A DNA stretch of 10,047 nucleotides. It comes from Deltaproteobacteria bacterium (lineage in GTDB: Bacteria; Desulfobacterota; DSM-4660; Desulfatiglandales; Desulfatiglandaceae). The notes under the pieces were generated by a model. The model ran no database searches, had not been told where the DNA came from, and saw only the letters and a program-made list of their open reading frames with translations. This document shows positions 1 through 7,180 of the stretch, in pieces. The stretch's first letter is position 1. Every line of letters starts with the position of its first letter. The DNA lies in the NCBI GenBank assembly GCA_021159825.1, contig JAGHDR010000021.1, positions 1 to 10,047 on the forward strand. The letters run 5' to 3'. The translations under genes were made by a program, and so were the position numbers.

Positions 1-871
1 CCTCAGTCCTTTCAAGGGAGGGCAGACAAAACACATCGCACGTGGCGAAAAGGGCCTGGAGCATCACATTGGAAAGACCGCCCCTGAGCAACACCCGACG
101 CTTAAAGCCTTTCCGGCGAATCGCTCTCTGCAACTGGGTCCTGAGATTTCCATCCCCCACAACCTGAACCGCCACCCCATGCGTTCGCCCGGCTGCCCGG
201 ATGAGGACATCAAATCCCTTGTAATAAGTGAGGCGGCCTACGGCAAGCACCCTCAAACAACCCGGGTGCCAGCTTCCCTCCGCCTGCTGAAGTGCATCCG
301 CCTCGGGCCACGGAAGACGCTCAGGATCCACGGCCAGAGGAACAACGGCGCATTTTGAAGTCCACGGTTTCAAAGGGATGCTATGGTTCAGATAGGGCTT
401 TGAAGCGACCAGAATCTTTCTCGCCCGCTTCAGCATGCGTTGCTCTAAAGGTCGATAACATCGATATGCCGGCTGCAGACGACGATCAATCTCGGAAGGC
501 ACTACATCGGATTGCCACTGAATTACCCATGGAATAGAGCGGGCTTCTGAAACAGCCAGATTCCAGAACGCTGAAGGGTTGGGAAAATGCAAATGAAGGA
601 GTTGCGGGCGAAAGGATCGAATAACTTTTTTCAGGACCAGCGGAAAAGAGAGACTGATGGGCGCATACAGGATCTGACCCGGGGATGAGGCCCGAAAAAT
701 CGGGACCCCTTCAATCTCCTCCATCAAAGATGACCTGCCGGGAAGGTGGTGGTGAACCAGGCCGGCAGCATCTAAACCTTCCTTTTTAGATGCCTTCAGA
801 AGGTCCCTTAAAAAAACCTCCATGCCGCCGGCGTAAGGCGGATAGTACTTTCCGATGTGAAGGACTCGCAC
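1..871 (-). CDS. GT4-type glycosyltransferase, C-terminus beyond the window
   Basis: This is a retaining glycosyltransferase of the GT4 (GT-B fold) kind, which normally transfers a sugar from a nucleotide-sugar donor onto a lipid-linked or polysaccharide acceptor at the cytoplasmic face of the membrane. The 290 visible residues start VRVLHIGKYYPPYAGGMEVF, the typical N-terminal strand and glycine loop of the acceptor domain. The donor domain follows with VGRLTYYKGFDVLIRAA (about 211-227), VVGDG (237-241) and LPSLERTE (283-290), the beginning of the E-x7-E donor-binding motif, where the window ends. The GTG start at 871 is chosen because it gives the conserved N-terminus; no good ribosome binding site is seen, and the next Met (residue 17) would remove the glycine loop. 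It begins 17 bp after the dnaA-like stop and is probably cotranscribed with it. The sugar and acceptor cannot be told from sequence. Confidence 0.9.
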   Translation of the reverse strand, partial: MRVLHIGKYYPPYAGGMEVFLRDLLKASKKEGLDAAGLVHHHLPGRSSLMEEIEGVPIFRASSPGQILYAPISLSFPLVLKKVIRSFRPQLLHLHFPNPSAFWNLAVSEARSIPWVIQWQSDVVPSEIDRRLQPAYRCYRPLEQRMLKRARKILVASKPYLNHSIPLKPWTSKCAVVPLAVDPERLPWPEADALQQAEGSWHPGCLRVLAVGRLTYYKGFDVLIRAAGRTHGVAVQVVGDGNLRTQLQRAIRRKGFKRRVLLRGGLSNVMLQALFATCDVFCLPSLERTE

Positions 872-888
872 GTCTAAGAACCCGAAAA

Positions 889-2238
889 TTATTGCAGGCT
901 TTTATCAAGGCGTTTGGAGAGCAATCCCACCTGATGTTTCATACTGCGATCCGTTTTCATCTTCTTCTCCACCAGTTCAGTGGCATATACCACGGTGGAA
1001 TGGCTGCGGTTGATGGTTCTGCCAATGGACTCCAGAGTCTCATCAGAACATTTTCGACAAAGGTATGCATAGATGTTTCGGGGATAAGTGTACACTTTTT
1101 TTCGAGATTTGGAACTGAGCATCTCGAGATCTACTTTGTAATACTCACAGACCAGTTTCATTATTTTTCCGGTGGTAATAGAAATCTCTCCTGATACCAG
1201 TGAACTCACCACCTCCCGGGACAGATCCATGTTGATTTTTGCCCCCACCAGTTCAGACCTTGCTTTGAGGCACTTCAGTGCGCTTTCCATCTGCCGAACG
1301 TCACGTTTGAGCCGGTCCGCAAGATAATGAACCACATCCTTTGAAAGAGAAACGTTGTACGCCTTTGCTTTTTCTTCCAGTATCTTCATGCGGGTGTTAT
1401 AGTCCGGTCCTCCGATGGTGGTTACCAGACCGGAAGTCAGGCGCGAAGAAAGCTCCTTGGACATCTGTGGAATATCCTTTGGCGGTAAAGAACTGGTGAA
1501 AATGATTTTCTTGTGATCCTGGGTCAAAGCATCCAGCGTGTAACCCAATTCCGCCTGTATTTTTTCCTTTCCACCCAGGAAATGGACTTCTTCCAGAAGA
1601 AGCACATCACACATTCGACGGTATCTGCTTTTAAATGCCTCAATACGACGGTTCCGCAAAGAGGCAATCATTTCGTTTGTGAAGTCCTCTGCAGTCATGT
1701 AAAATACCCGGGTTCGCGGGTTTGCGGCCAGGATCGTATGCCCGATGGCTTGAGAAAGGTGGGTCTTTCCCAAACCGGTATTGGAGAGCATCAAAAGCGA
1801 ATGATAATCGGAAGGATCTCCCAGGGCAATATTCTTTGAGGCGGAATAGGCAAATTCATTGGATTGCCCCACAATGAAACGATCAAAGGTAAACTGGCTG
1901 TTCAACAGAAGATTTCCGGGACGCTTTTTTTGGGGCATGCCTGGAAGGGTCAACTGATCCGGGTGGGGCAAAAGGGTTGCGGGGGATGGCGTTCTTTCCC
2001 GGTGCTGCACTTTAAGCTGAACATCTACAGGTTTTCCGGCCATGGCGTTAAACTTTTCCCTGATCAGGTTCAGGTAATTTTCTACAACCCAGTCTTTGGA
2101 GAATCGATTGGGACAGCCCAAAACAACCGCGCCCTTTTCGGCCTGCAAGTATGCGATGGGTTTTATCCAAAGAGAGAATGTATTGTCCGGAACCCGTGTT
2201 TTGATCTGATTTTTGATCTCGCCCCAAGCGGTTTCCAT
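889..2238 (-). CDS. dnaA: DnaA-family replication initiator, divergent form
   Basis: A 449-residue AAA+ protein with the full DnaA layout: domain I (about 1-80, beginning METAWGEIKNQIKTRV), a short linker (80-110), the ATPase core (about 112-330) and DNA-binding domain IV (about 350-449). DnaA binds DnaA boxes and opens the origin. Visible motifs are P-loop SNTGLGKTH (152-160), Walker B LLLEEVHF (213-220), sensor I IIFTSS, arginine finger SSR (R266), sensor II VRQ (R315) and recognition motif NRSHSTV (410-416). Three positions differ from textbook DnaA: the first P-loop glycine is Ser, the Walker B acid pair is EE instead of DD, and RDHTTV reads RSHSTV. I recall similar variants in deltaproteobacterial DnaA proteins, so this may be a clade form or a paralogue. 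Start: ATG with GGGAG six bases upstream. No dnaN or other usual origin neighbour is present. It could be a second DnaA rather than the main initiator. Confidence 0.88.
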   Translation of the reverse strand: METAWGEIKNQIKTRVPDNTFSLWIKPIAYLQAEKGAVVLGCPNRFSKDWVVENYLNLIREKFNAMAGKPVDVQLKVQHRERTPSPATLLPHPDQLTLPGMPQKKRPGNLLLNSQFTFDRFIVGQSNEFAYSASKNIALGDPSDYHSLLMLSNTGLGKTHLSQAIGHTILAANPRTRVFYMTAEDFTNEMIASLRNRRIEAFKSRYRRMCDVLLLEEVHFLGGKEKIQAELGYTLDALTQDHKKIIFTSSLPPKDIPQMSKELSSRLTSGLVTTIGGPDYNTRMKILEEKAKAYNVSLSKDVVHYLADRLKRDVRQMESALKCLKARSELVGAKINMDLSREVVSSLVSGEISITTGKIMKLVCEYYKVDLEMLSSKSRKKVYTYPRNIYAYLCRKCSDETLESIGRTINRSHSTVVYATELVEKKMKTDRSMKHQVGLLSKRLDKSLQ

Positions 2239-2725
2239 GGTCTACTCCCAGTAAAACGAAAAAAGATGAATGAAAAAATGAAGTGAAACGTCACGGCGAA
2301 AATTGAATGCTGGAATACCTACAGCAAAAGCGATGGGGCTGTCAAAGAGGCTTTGGCGCAATCAATATTTAAGGGTACGGTGCTTTTCGACATCGGCTAA
2401 CCTGTTCCGTTTACAGCAAAATTCAGTACCCTGCTTCTAAGGTGCTGAGAAAGCGGTGCATTTTACATTTAAAAAAGAAATGCAATATCAATCATTTAGA
2501 TAGCATGCACTATTTGTTATAAAAAATGTCCACAAGTTTTTTCTCCTGTTTAATCTGTTTTCCTTTATTTTCTTACAAATTTCATTTTTTTTATGTGCTT
2601 TTTTCGAAAAGCCGCGTTTGCTCAATCTCCATCAGCCTTTCTGCATTTGCTCCCGAAAAAAAGAAATAGAGAAATAAAATTTATGGCTGATTTTCACGCG
2701 CTCTTCCGAGCTGGAAATTGCGATT
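2239..2725. other. AT-rich intergenic region, no gene seen
   Basis: No convincing reading frame occurs here. The right half (about 2460-2690) is strongly AT-rich with long T and A runs. Visible small structures are an inverted repeat AGGGTAC (2372-2378) / GTACCCT (2426-2432), another TGCATTT (2457-2463) / AAATGCA (2478-2484), and a 6-bp hairpin with a TTCG loop at 2597-2612. There is one weak DnaA-box-like site, ATGTCCACA (2526-2534), with two mismatches to TTATCCACA. Position upstream of a dnaA-family gene plus AT-richness makes an origin or an autoregulated dnaA promoter conceivable, but one poor box is not good evidence for an origin. No strong terminator for the radical SAM gene that ends at 2726 was found. 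Confidence 0.6.
2462..2491 (-). promoter_or_regulatory. possible sigma70-type promoter for the dnaA-like gene
   Basis: On the minus strand a -35-like TTGATA (2486-2491) is followed after 18 bp by a -10-like TGTAAA (2462-2467), five and four matches to consensus. It would leave a leader of more than 200 nt before the dnaA start. A perfect TTGACA also occurs on the same strand at 2340-2345 but lacks a good -10 hexamer at the right distance. AT-rich DNA yields such matches by chance, so this is a weak call. Confidence 0.25.
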
Positions 2726-4015
2726 TTACCGAACCGGCTGGTTAAAATAACCTAAAATAAGATCTGGAAAACGTTTCCTCAAACGCGCCGCCATTTTTCG
2801 CATCCCGATACCTTTTTCACCGGTAGCGGGCATTTTTTCCAGATAAAAGGCCGGGTCAATACAGAGGTTTTTAAGATGCAGAAAATTTATGCCGGTTTTA
2901 GAAATCAATGCCGTTAATGCATCCATTTCTGCCGCCTGATCCGAAATCCCCGGAAAGACCAGATAGTTGATCATGGTATACAGCCCCATTTTCCGTGACA
3001 GGGCAATGGCATCCATCACATCAACAAATCCGTAGCCCCTGGGTCGATAGTAGGCCCCATAAAATTCCGGTCTGGCACTGTTCAAGCTGATGCGGATGGA
3101 ATCCAGTCCGCTTTCTGCGATCTTTCGAATCCGATCGGGAAAGCTGCCGTTGGTATTCAGGTTAATGGTACCTTTTCGGGTCTGCCTTCGAATTTCTTGA
3201 ATGCTTTCTGCAATCAACGCATATTCCGTAAGGGGTTCCCCTTCACAACCCTGCCCGAAACTCACAATGGCCTCGGGGGCATGGGTTAAATGCGCCACGG
3301 CCAGATTAACGATTTCATCTATTGAAGGGGTGAATCTGATCCTTTCATGGGACGCTTCAAAGGAAGCGCCCGGCTGAAGGGAAAGGCACCCCAGGCAGGC
3401 GGCATTGCATTTTCGACTGACCGGCAATGGTGCCTCCCATCTTTTCAGGAAGAGATTTTTTGCTGCAAAACAATGGTTTTCCGTTGCGCAGGTCGTCAAA
3501 TGATTGACCAGGGGACCGGCCGGGTTTTTTTCCATAAAATCCGAAATGGCCGGGACCAGTTCCCGGTCGTCATAATGGCGGGGATCCCACCGCTCATTAT
3601 ACTCCACCTCAAACCCGGCGACCCAGTACTGATCATCCCTGAACCCGATGGCCCCATAGGCCCATAACGGCAGCACAAAGGATTTCTCACGGTAATCCGC
3701 CGCGGGAAGATGGGTCCTGACAAATCCCGGTTCAAGAAAAACAGCGACTGCAAAGCAGGTCGTAGGCTTCGCGTCCACATCCATTTCATAAATGGTTGCG
3801 GGTTGACCCGTATTGGGGTCAAGGCCCAGAGGGGGACAGGCGGGGATATAAAAAAGCTTACTGAATTCCGGCATGGTTATGAGGTCATCAGGTTCAATGG
3901 GGAAGAGGGCTGATCCTGAAAACCCGGCCATTTTAAGATATGGATGCTCATAAATCCGGCCTTCCGGGTCTGCGTAAAGCATTAAGGGCAGGTGTCTCAA
4001 ATTTCTGGCTGTCAT
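2726..4015 (-). CDS. radical SAM protein with long N-terminal domain
   Basis: A radical S-adenosylmethionine enzyme of about 429 residues. The cluster motif CNAACLGC (CX3CX2C; residues 203, 207 and 210 from the ATG) sits unusually late, after about 200 residues of a region I do not recognise. That region contains further cysteines (TTCATENHCF) just ahead of the cluster motif. After it come FGQGCEGEPLT, TINLNTNGS and a DSIRISLNSA segment, which match the MoaA/PqqE/pyruvate formate-lyase-activase type of radical SAM barrel. Substrate is unknown. ATG at 4015 is preceded by AAAAGG with 7 bp spacing; a TTG at 4042 in the same frame also has a good GGAG site (5 bp spacing) and would add nine residues, so the start is open. 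The gene stands alone, divergent from the kinase gene, giving no functional clue from an operon. Confidence 0.85.
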   Translation of the reverse strand: MTARNLRHLPLMLYADPEGRIYEHPYLKMAGFSGSALFPIEPDDLITMPEFSKLFYIPACPPLGLDPNTGQPATIYEMDVDAKPTTCFAVAVFLEPGFVRTHLPAADYREKSFVLPLWAYGAIGFRDDQYWVAGFEVEYNERWDPRHYDDRELVPAISDFMEKNPAGPLVNHLTTCATENHCFAAKNLFLKRWEAPLPVSRKCNAACLGCLSLQPGASFEASHERIRFTPSIDEIVNLAVAHLTHAPEAIVSFGQGCEGEPLTEYALIAESIQEIRRQTRKGTINLNTNGSFPDRIRKIAESGLDSIRISLNSARPEFYGAYYRPRGYGFVDVMDAIALSRKMGLYTMINYLVFPGISDQAAEMDALTALISKTGINFLHLKNLCIDPAFYLEKMPATGEKGIGMRKMAARLRKRFPDLILGYFNQPVR

Positions 4016-4043
4016 ATGGGCGCCTTTTCTGATACCTAACAAG

Positions 4044-4073
4044 TTGACTCCGATCTATCTGAAGGCTTAAGAT
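4044..4073 (+). promoter_or_regulatory. possible sigma70-type promoter of the kinase-regulator operon
   Basis: TTGACT (4044-4049), an 18-bp spacer and TAAGAT (4068-4073) give five and four matches to the sigma70 consensus. Transcription would begin near 4080, about 20 bp before the kinase start. The hexamers are good enough for steady basal expression of the two-component pair. Confidence 0.4.
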
Positions 4074-4097
4074 AACAGAAATGTATTATTCCGACAA
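4069..4097 (-). promoter_or_regulatory. possible promoter of the radical SAM gene
   Basis: Minus-strand TTGTCG (4092-4097), a 17-bp spacer and TATCTT (4069-4074) give four matches in each hexamer. It would start transcription near 4062, shortly before either candidate start codon. It overlaps the -10 of the opposing kinase promoter, so the two could interfere. Confidence 0.35.
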
Positions 4098-4099
4098 GG

Positions 4100-5566
4100 A
4101 TGCTCGCTTTTAAAAAAAAGATGCCGATTCTAAATAAAAACACTCATAAAAAAGGAAAGCAATTCAGGCTCGTCAAGTTTTTCGCCTATGCCAGTTTTGT
4201 TGTCTTCATCGTCTTCAGTTTACCCCTCTCCATGGTTATCTCACAACGGGCCAAAGACATTTTAATGAAAAGCCATGAAACCTACGCCTTGCTGCTGGGC
4301 GAAAACCTGAACCACCAGGTCTTTCAGAACTTTGTTCTGCCCATCACGCAACAGTTTGGGAAAATGCGATTAAGGGAAAAACAACAGCAGGCGTTAATGG
4401 ATCGAATCGTTCGAAATACCATCCACAGCTATAAAATCGATCTGGTCAATATGTATGATATCAACCAGGGCGTTATCGCATACAGTACCGATCCCGGCCT
4501 TATTGGAAAAAAAGTGCGGGAAAGTCTTGGCTACAAGAAAGCGGTCATGGGACAGAATTCATCCAGGCTCGTATCCGACGGAGACGGTATATGGGGCACC
4601 GGCATTCAACGGTTGGGGGGCGAAAAAAAGCTGCGAACCTATATCCCCTTCATGGGTGTCGGGCCTTTTCTGGGGGATACCGGGCATGTTCTGGGCGTCT
4701 TTGAATTAATTCAAGACCTCACCGAAGAACATGAATCCCTGGTTCGGTTTCAGTATCTTATTTTCGGATTGTCAATCCTCATCATGGGCATGATTTTCGT
4801 GGCGCTTCTTTTCATCGTACACAAAGCGGAAAAAACCATTGCAGAAAGGGCCAGGGAACAACGAGAACTGGAAACCCAGCTAAATCAGGCAGAACGGCTG
4901 GCGGCGCTTGGCCGGATGATTGCCGGCGTATCCCATGAAATCAGGAATCCATTAGGCATTATTCGAAGCACCGCCGAGCTGATGGGCAGCATGTCAACCG
5001 GCAATGAATCACAGGCCAAGCTCTCAGACCTGATTGTTGAAGAATCCAATCGGCTCAATAGTATTGTTACGGAGTTCCTAGACTTCGCCCGTCCCCAGGA
5101 ACCTCATCTTCAAGATTGTGACCTGGATGAAATCCTGAACAAAAACATGCAGTTTTTGCAGATGGCGCTTGAAACGAAAAAAATTTCACTGCGGAACAAT
5201 TTACCCCATCGGCCTTTGCCCCTCAGGGCGGATCCTCAATTGCTCTACCGGTCTTTTCTAAACATTTTCATGAACGCCATTCAGGCCATGGAAAACACCG
5301 GAACCCTTACGGTCAGTGTTTCGGAAGAAAATGACCATTACCGAGTGGCCATTGAAGACGACGGGGGCGGCATTCGTGAAAAAGACCTGAAAAAGATCTT
5401 CGATCCTTTTTTCAGCACCAAAAACAAGGGGAGCGGCCTGGGTCTTTCCATTGTTCGAAATATCATTGAAGGACACCGGGGCCGCATATGGATCGAGAGC
5501 CGGCATAAGGAATCGACTGATCGAGAAACGGGAACCCGGGTTTTTATCCAACTGCCAAAAGGATAA
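4100..5566 (+). CDS. membrane sensor histidine kinase, NtrB/ZraS-like, Cache-type sensor
   Basis: A 488-residue membrane kinase that would autophosphorylate and pass phosphate to the regulator encoded next. TM1 spans about 24-47 and TM2 about 218-241, enclosing an extracytoplasmic region of about 170 residues. That region contains NMYDINQGVIAYSTDPGLIGK, typical of single-Cache ligand-binding domains. A short coiled linker (about 243-268) leads to the H-box AGVSHEIRNPLGII with phosphoacceptor His279. The ATPase domain shows the N-box NIFMNAIQAM (388-397), DDGGGI (420-425), DPFFSTK (435-441) and GSGLGLS (444-450). There is no PAS domain. The first ATG at 4100 has AAGG directly against it and no spaced ribosome binding site; the ATG at 4121 is an alternative removing seven residues. 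The stop lies 30 bp before the regulator, so the two form an operon. The ligand is unknown; Cache domains often bind small acids or amino acids. Confidence 0.93.
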   Translation: MLAFKKKMPILNKNTHKKGKQFRLVKFFAYASFVVFIVFSLPLSMVISQRAKDILMKSHETYALLLGENLNHQVFQNFVLPITQQFGKMRLREKQQQALMDRIVRNTIHSYKIDLVNMYDINQGVIAYSTDPGLIGKKVRESLGYKKAVMGQNSSRLVSDGDGIWGTGIQRLGGEKKLRTYIPFMGVGPFLGDTGHVLGVFELIQDLTEEHESLVRFQYLIFGLSILIMGMIFVALLFIVHKAEKTIAERAREQRELETQLNQAERLAALGRMIAGVSHEIRNPLGIIRSTAELMGSMSTGNESQAKLSDLIVEESNRLNSIVTEFLDFARPQEPHLQDCDLDEILNKNMQFLQMALETKKISLRNNLPHRPLPLRADPQLLYRSFLNIFMNAIQAMENTGTLTVSVSEENDHYRVAIEDDGGGIREKDLKKIFDPFFSTKNKGSGLGLSIVRNIIEGHRGRIWIESRHKESTDRETGTRVFIQLPKG

Positions 5567-5596
5567 TCCGGATTTTTTGTACGGAGCCCAAAAACT

Positions 5597-6961
5597 ATGG
5601 AAACCATCCTGATTGTTGATGATGAAAAAAACTATCTGGTTGTGCTGGAAGCGCTTCTGGGTGCTGAAGGCTATGAAATCGTAACGGCCAGGGATGCCAA
5701 GATGGCCGTCAGCATCCTTCGTGAAACAGATCTCGATTTGATCATCACGGATATGAAGATGCCCAGCATGAGCGGCATGGAACTTCTTGAGACATGCAAG
5801 AAAATCAATCCGGAAATCCCCGTCATCATGATGACCGCCTTCGGCAGCATTGAAATGGCGGTTGAAGCCATGAAAAAACTTGCCTATGATTACATTCAGA
5901 AACCATTTGAAAATGATCAGCTCAAGCTGACGGTAAAAAAGGCCATGGAAAACCACCGGCTGGTGAAAGATAATAGATTATTGGCGGAGGCCCTTTCCAA
6001 TCGGTTCAGATATGGCAATATGGTGGGCAAGAGTAAGCCGATGATGAAAGTCTATGACCTCATCGACAAGGTCTCCGGTTCCAGGGCGTCAGTCCTCATC
6101 ACCGGGCCATCGGGCACCGGAAAAGAACTCATTGCCAAAGCCATTCACTACCAGGGGCCCAGAAAAGAGAGACCACTCATTTCCATCAACTGCGGAGCCC
6201 TGACGGAAACCCTTCTGGCCAGCGAGCTTTTCGGGCACGAAAAGGGTGCGTTTACGGGTGCTGTCGCCATGAAAAAAGGACGATTTGAATTGGCGGACGG
6301 GGGCACCCTATTCCTGGATGAAGTGGGGGAAATGCCGCCGGCCCTTCAGGTTAAACTTTTGCGGGTCCTTCAGGAAATGGAGTTTGAACGGGTGGGGGGA
6401 ACCCGGACCATCAAAGTGGATGTTCGGGTCCTTTCCGCTTCAAACCGGAATATCAAAGAGGATGTGGCCAAAGGCGTATTTCGTGAAGACCTCTACTATC
6501 GCCTGAATGTGATCCACATCGACGCGCCGTCACTTCAGGAGCGCACCGACGATATACCGCTGCTCGTAAAACATTTCATTGAGAAATTTCAAGAGGGGGA
6601 TCACAGAAAGAAAATCGAGCTGCGCCCTGAAGTGTGGAAAGCGCTTTACACACACCCGTGGCCGGGAAACGTCAGAGAGTTGGAGAATGTTATTGAAAGG
6701 GCCATGGTGTTGCATACGGGGGGTGTTATCACCGTGGATGATCTGCCTGGAACACTCGTGGATACAAAAACCGAATTCGATGTGGAGCGATTTGTTCCCT
6801 CCCATATTTCCCTTCCCAAAGCCATGGAAGAGATAGAGGAAAGGCTTGTTCGAAGAGCCCTGACCCAATCCAATAATGTTCAGACCCACGCAGCTATAAG
6901 CTTGGGCATTACCAAAAGCCTGATTCAGCACAAAATGAAAAAGTACAACATCACCCTATAG
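5597..6961 (+). CDS. NtrC-family sigma54-dependent response regulator
   Basis: A 454-residue bacterial enhancer-binding protein. The receiver domain (1-115) has acidic residues D9/D10/E11, phosphoacceptor Asp52, Thr80 and Lys102. The AAA+ sigma54-activation domain (about 142-375) has Walker A GPSGTGKE (170-177), the sigma54-contacting loop GAFTGA (217-222), Walker B GGTLFLDE (235-242) and the arginine-finger stretch FREDLYYRL (295-303). A Fis-type helix-turn-helix ends the protein (about 408-454). All catalytic positions are intact. GGAG lies ten bases before the ATG. When phosphorylated it should oligomerise at upstream sites and remodel sigma54-RNA polymerase. The kinase gene just upstream is the evident partner. 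Two similar dyads and a sigma54 promoter lie directly after its stop codon, which makes that site its most likely target. The pathway controlled is not evident from the gene itself. Confidence 0.95.
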   Translation: METILIVDDEKNYLVVLEALLGAEGYEIVTARDAKMAVSILRETDLDLIITDMKMPSMSGMELLETCKKINPEIPVIMMTAFGSIEMAVEAMKKLAYDYIQKPFENDQLKLTVKKAMENHRLVKDNRLLAEALSNRFRYGNMVGKSKPMMKVYDLIDKVSGSRASVLITGPSGTGKELIAKAIHYQGPRKERPLISINCGALTETLLASELFGHEKGAFTGAVAMKKGRFELADGGTLFLDEVGEMPPALQVKLLRVLQEMEFERVGGTRTIKVDVRVLSASNRNIKEDVAKGVFREDLYYRLNVIHIDAPSLQERTDDIPLLVKHFIEKFQEGDHRKKIELRPEVWKALYTHPWPGNVRELENVIERAMVLHTGGVITVDDLPGTLVDTKTEFDVERFVPSHISLPKAMEEIEERLVRRALTQSNNVQTHAAISLGITKSLIQHKMKKYNITL

Positions 6962-6962
6962 C

Positions 6963-6980
6963 GGTAAAAGGTCTTGTACC
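6963..6980. promoter_or_regulatory. upstream dyad A, predicted regulator binding site
   Basis: An 18-bp inverted repeat GGTAAAAG-GT-CTTGTACC, seven of eight arm positions complementary, begins two bases after the regulator's stop codon. Its centre is about 210 bp upstream of the predicted sigma54 start site. It shares half-site sequence and 2-bp spacing with dyad B. Assignment to the neighbouring NtrC-type protein is inference. Confidence 0.55.
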
Positions 6981-7038
6981 CAAAAATTCATAATCATTAT
7001 AAATAGTTATATGAAAATCTTTTTTTAGGCCGATTTCG

Positions 7039-7056
7039 GGTACAAAAATTTGTACT
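7039..7056. promoter_or_regulatory. upstream dyad B, predicted regulator binding site
   Basis: An 18-bp inverted repeat GGTACAAA-AA-TTTGTACT, seven of eight arm positions complementary, with its centre about 134 bp upstream of the predicted sigma54 start. This is a usual distance for enhancer sites of NtrC-type activators. It is flanked by outer arms GCCGA (7029-7033) and TCGGC (7060-7064), so read as RNA it could also form an imperfect hairpin after the regulator gene. Dyad centres A and B are 76 bp apart, close to seven helical turns. Confidence 0.6.
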
Positions 7057-7154
7057 ATTTCGGCTTTCCATTACGAAACTGAAAATGATCGCAACCCGAG
7101 TTCATCCCATAAAAAACAATAGGTTAAAGAAAAAAATGGCAACCTTTGGTTTTC

Positions 7155-7170
7155 TGGCAAGCTAATTGCA
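7155..7170 (+). promoter_or_regulatory. sigma54 (RpoN) promoter, -24/-12 type
   Basis: TGGCAA-GCTAA-TTGCA matches the consensus TGGCAC-N5-TTGCA at all positions but one, with the invariant GG (7156-7157) and GC (7168-7169) exactly ten bases apart. This predicts initiation at the G at 7181. It lies about 200 bp after a gene for a sigma54 activator, and two dyads sit upstream at enhancer distance. The only thing downstream on this strand before a strong terminator is about 70 bp of non-coding sequence. Confidence 0.75.
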
Positions 7171-7180
7171 TTCTGAGAAA

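Noticed and set aside
1864..2286. Plus-strand frame of 140 codons opposite the dnaA-like gene, and similar long antisense frames elsewhere.
   Set aside because: They lie opposite well-supported genes, have no recognisable domains and no good ribosome binding sites.
2526..2534. ATGTCCACA as a DnaA box marking an origin.
   Set aside because: Two mismatches and no further boxes nearby; not enough to call an origin.
2597..2612. Hairpin GCTTTT-TTCG-AAAAGC as a terminator.
   Set aside because: The stem is AT-rich and short, and no T run follows on either strand in the needed place.
4081..4113. Ten-codon frame (MYYSDKDARF) overlapping the kinase start, possibly a leader peptide.
   Set aside because: It has no ribosome binding site, and the predicted transcription start lies almost on its ATG; likely chance.
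5576..5582. Half-site TTTGTAC in the gap between kinase and regulator genes, resembling the dyad arms.
   Set aside because: A single 7-base match without a second arm at 2-bp spacing is expected by chance.
7029..7064. Imperfect hairpin around dyad B as the terminator of the regulator gene.
   Set aside because: Interrupted stem and only three Ts after it; its spacing fits a protein-binding dyad better.
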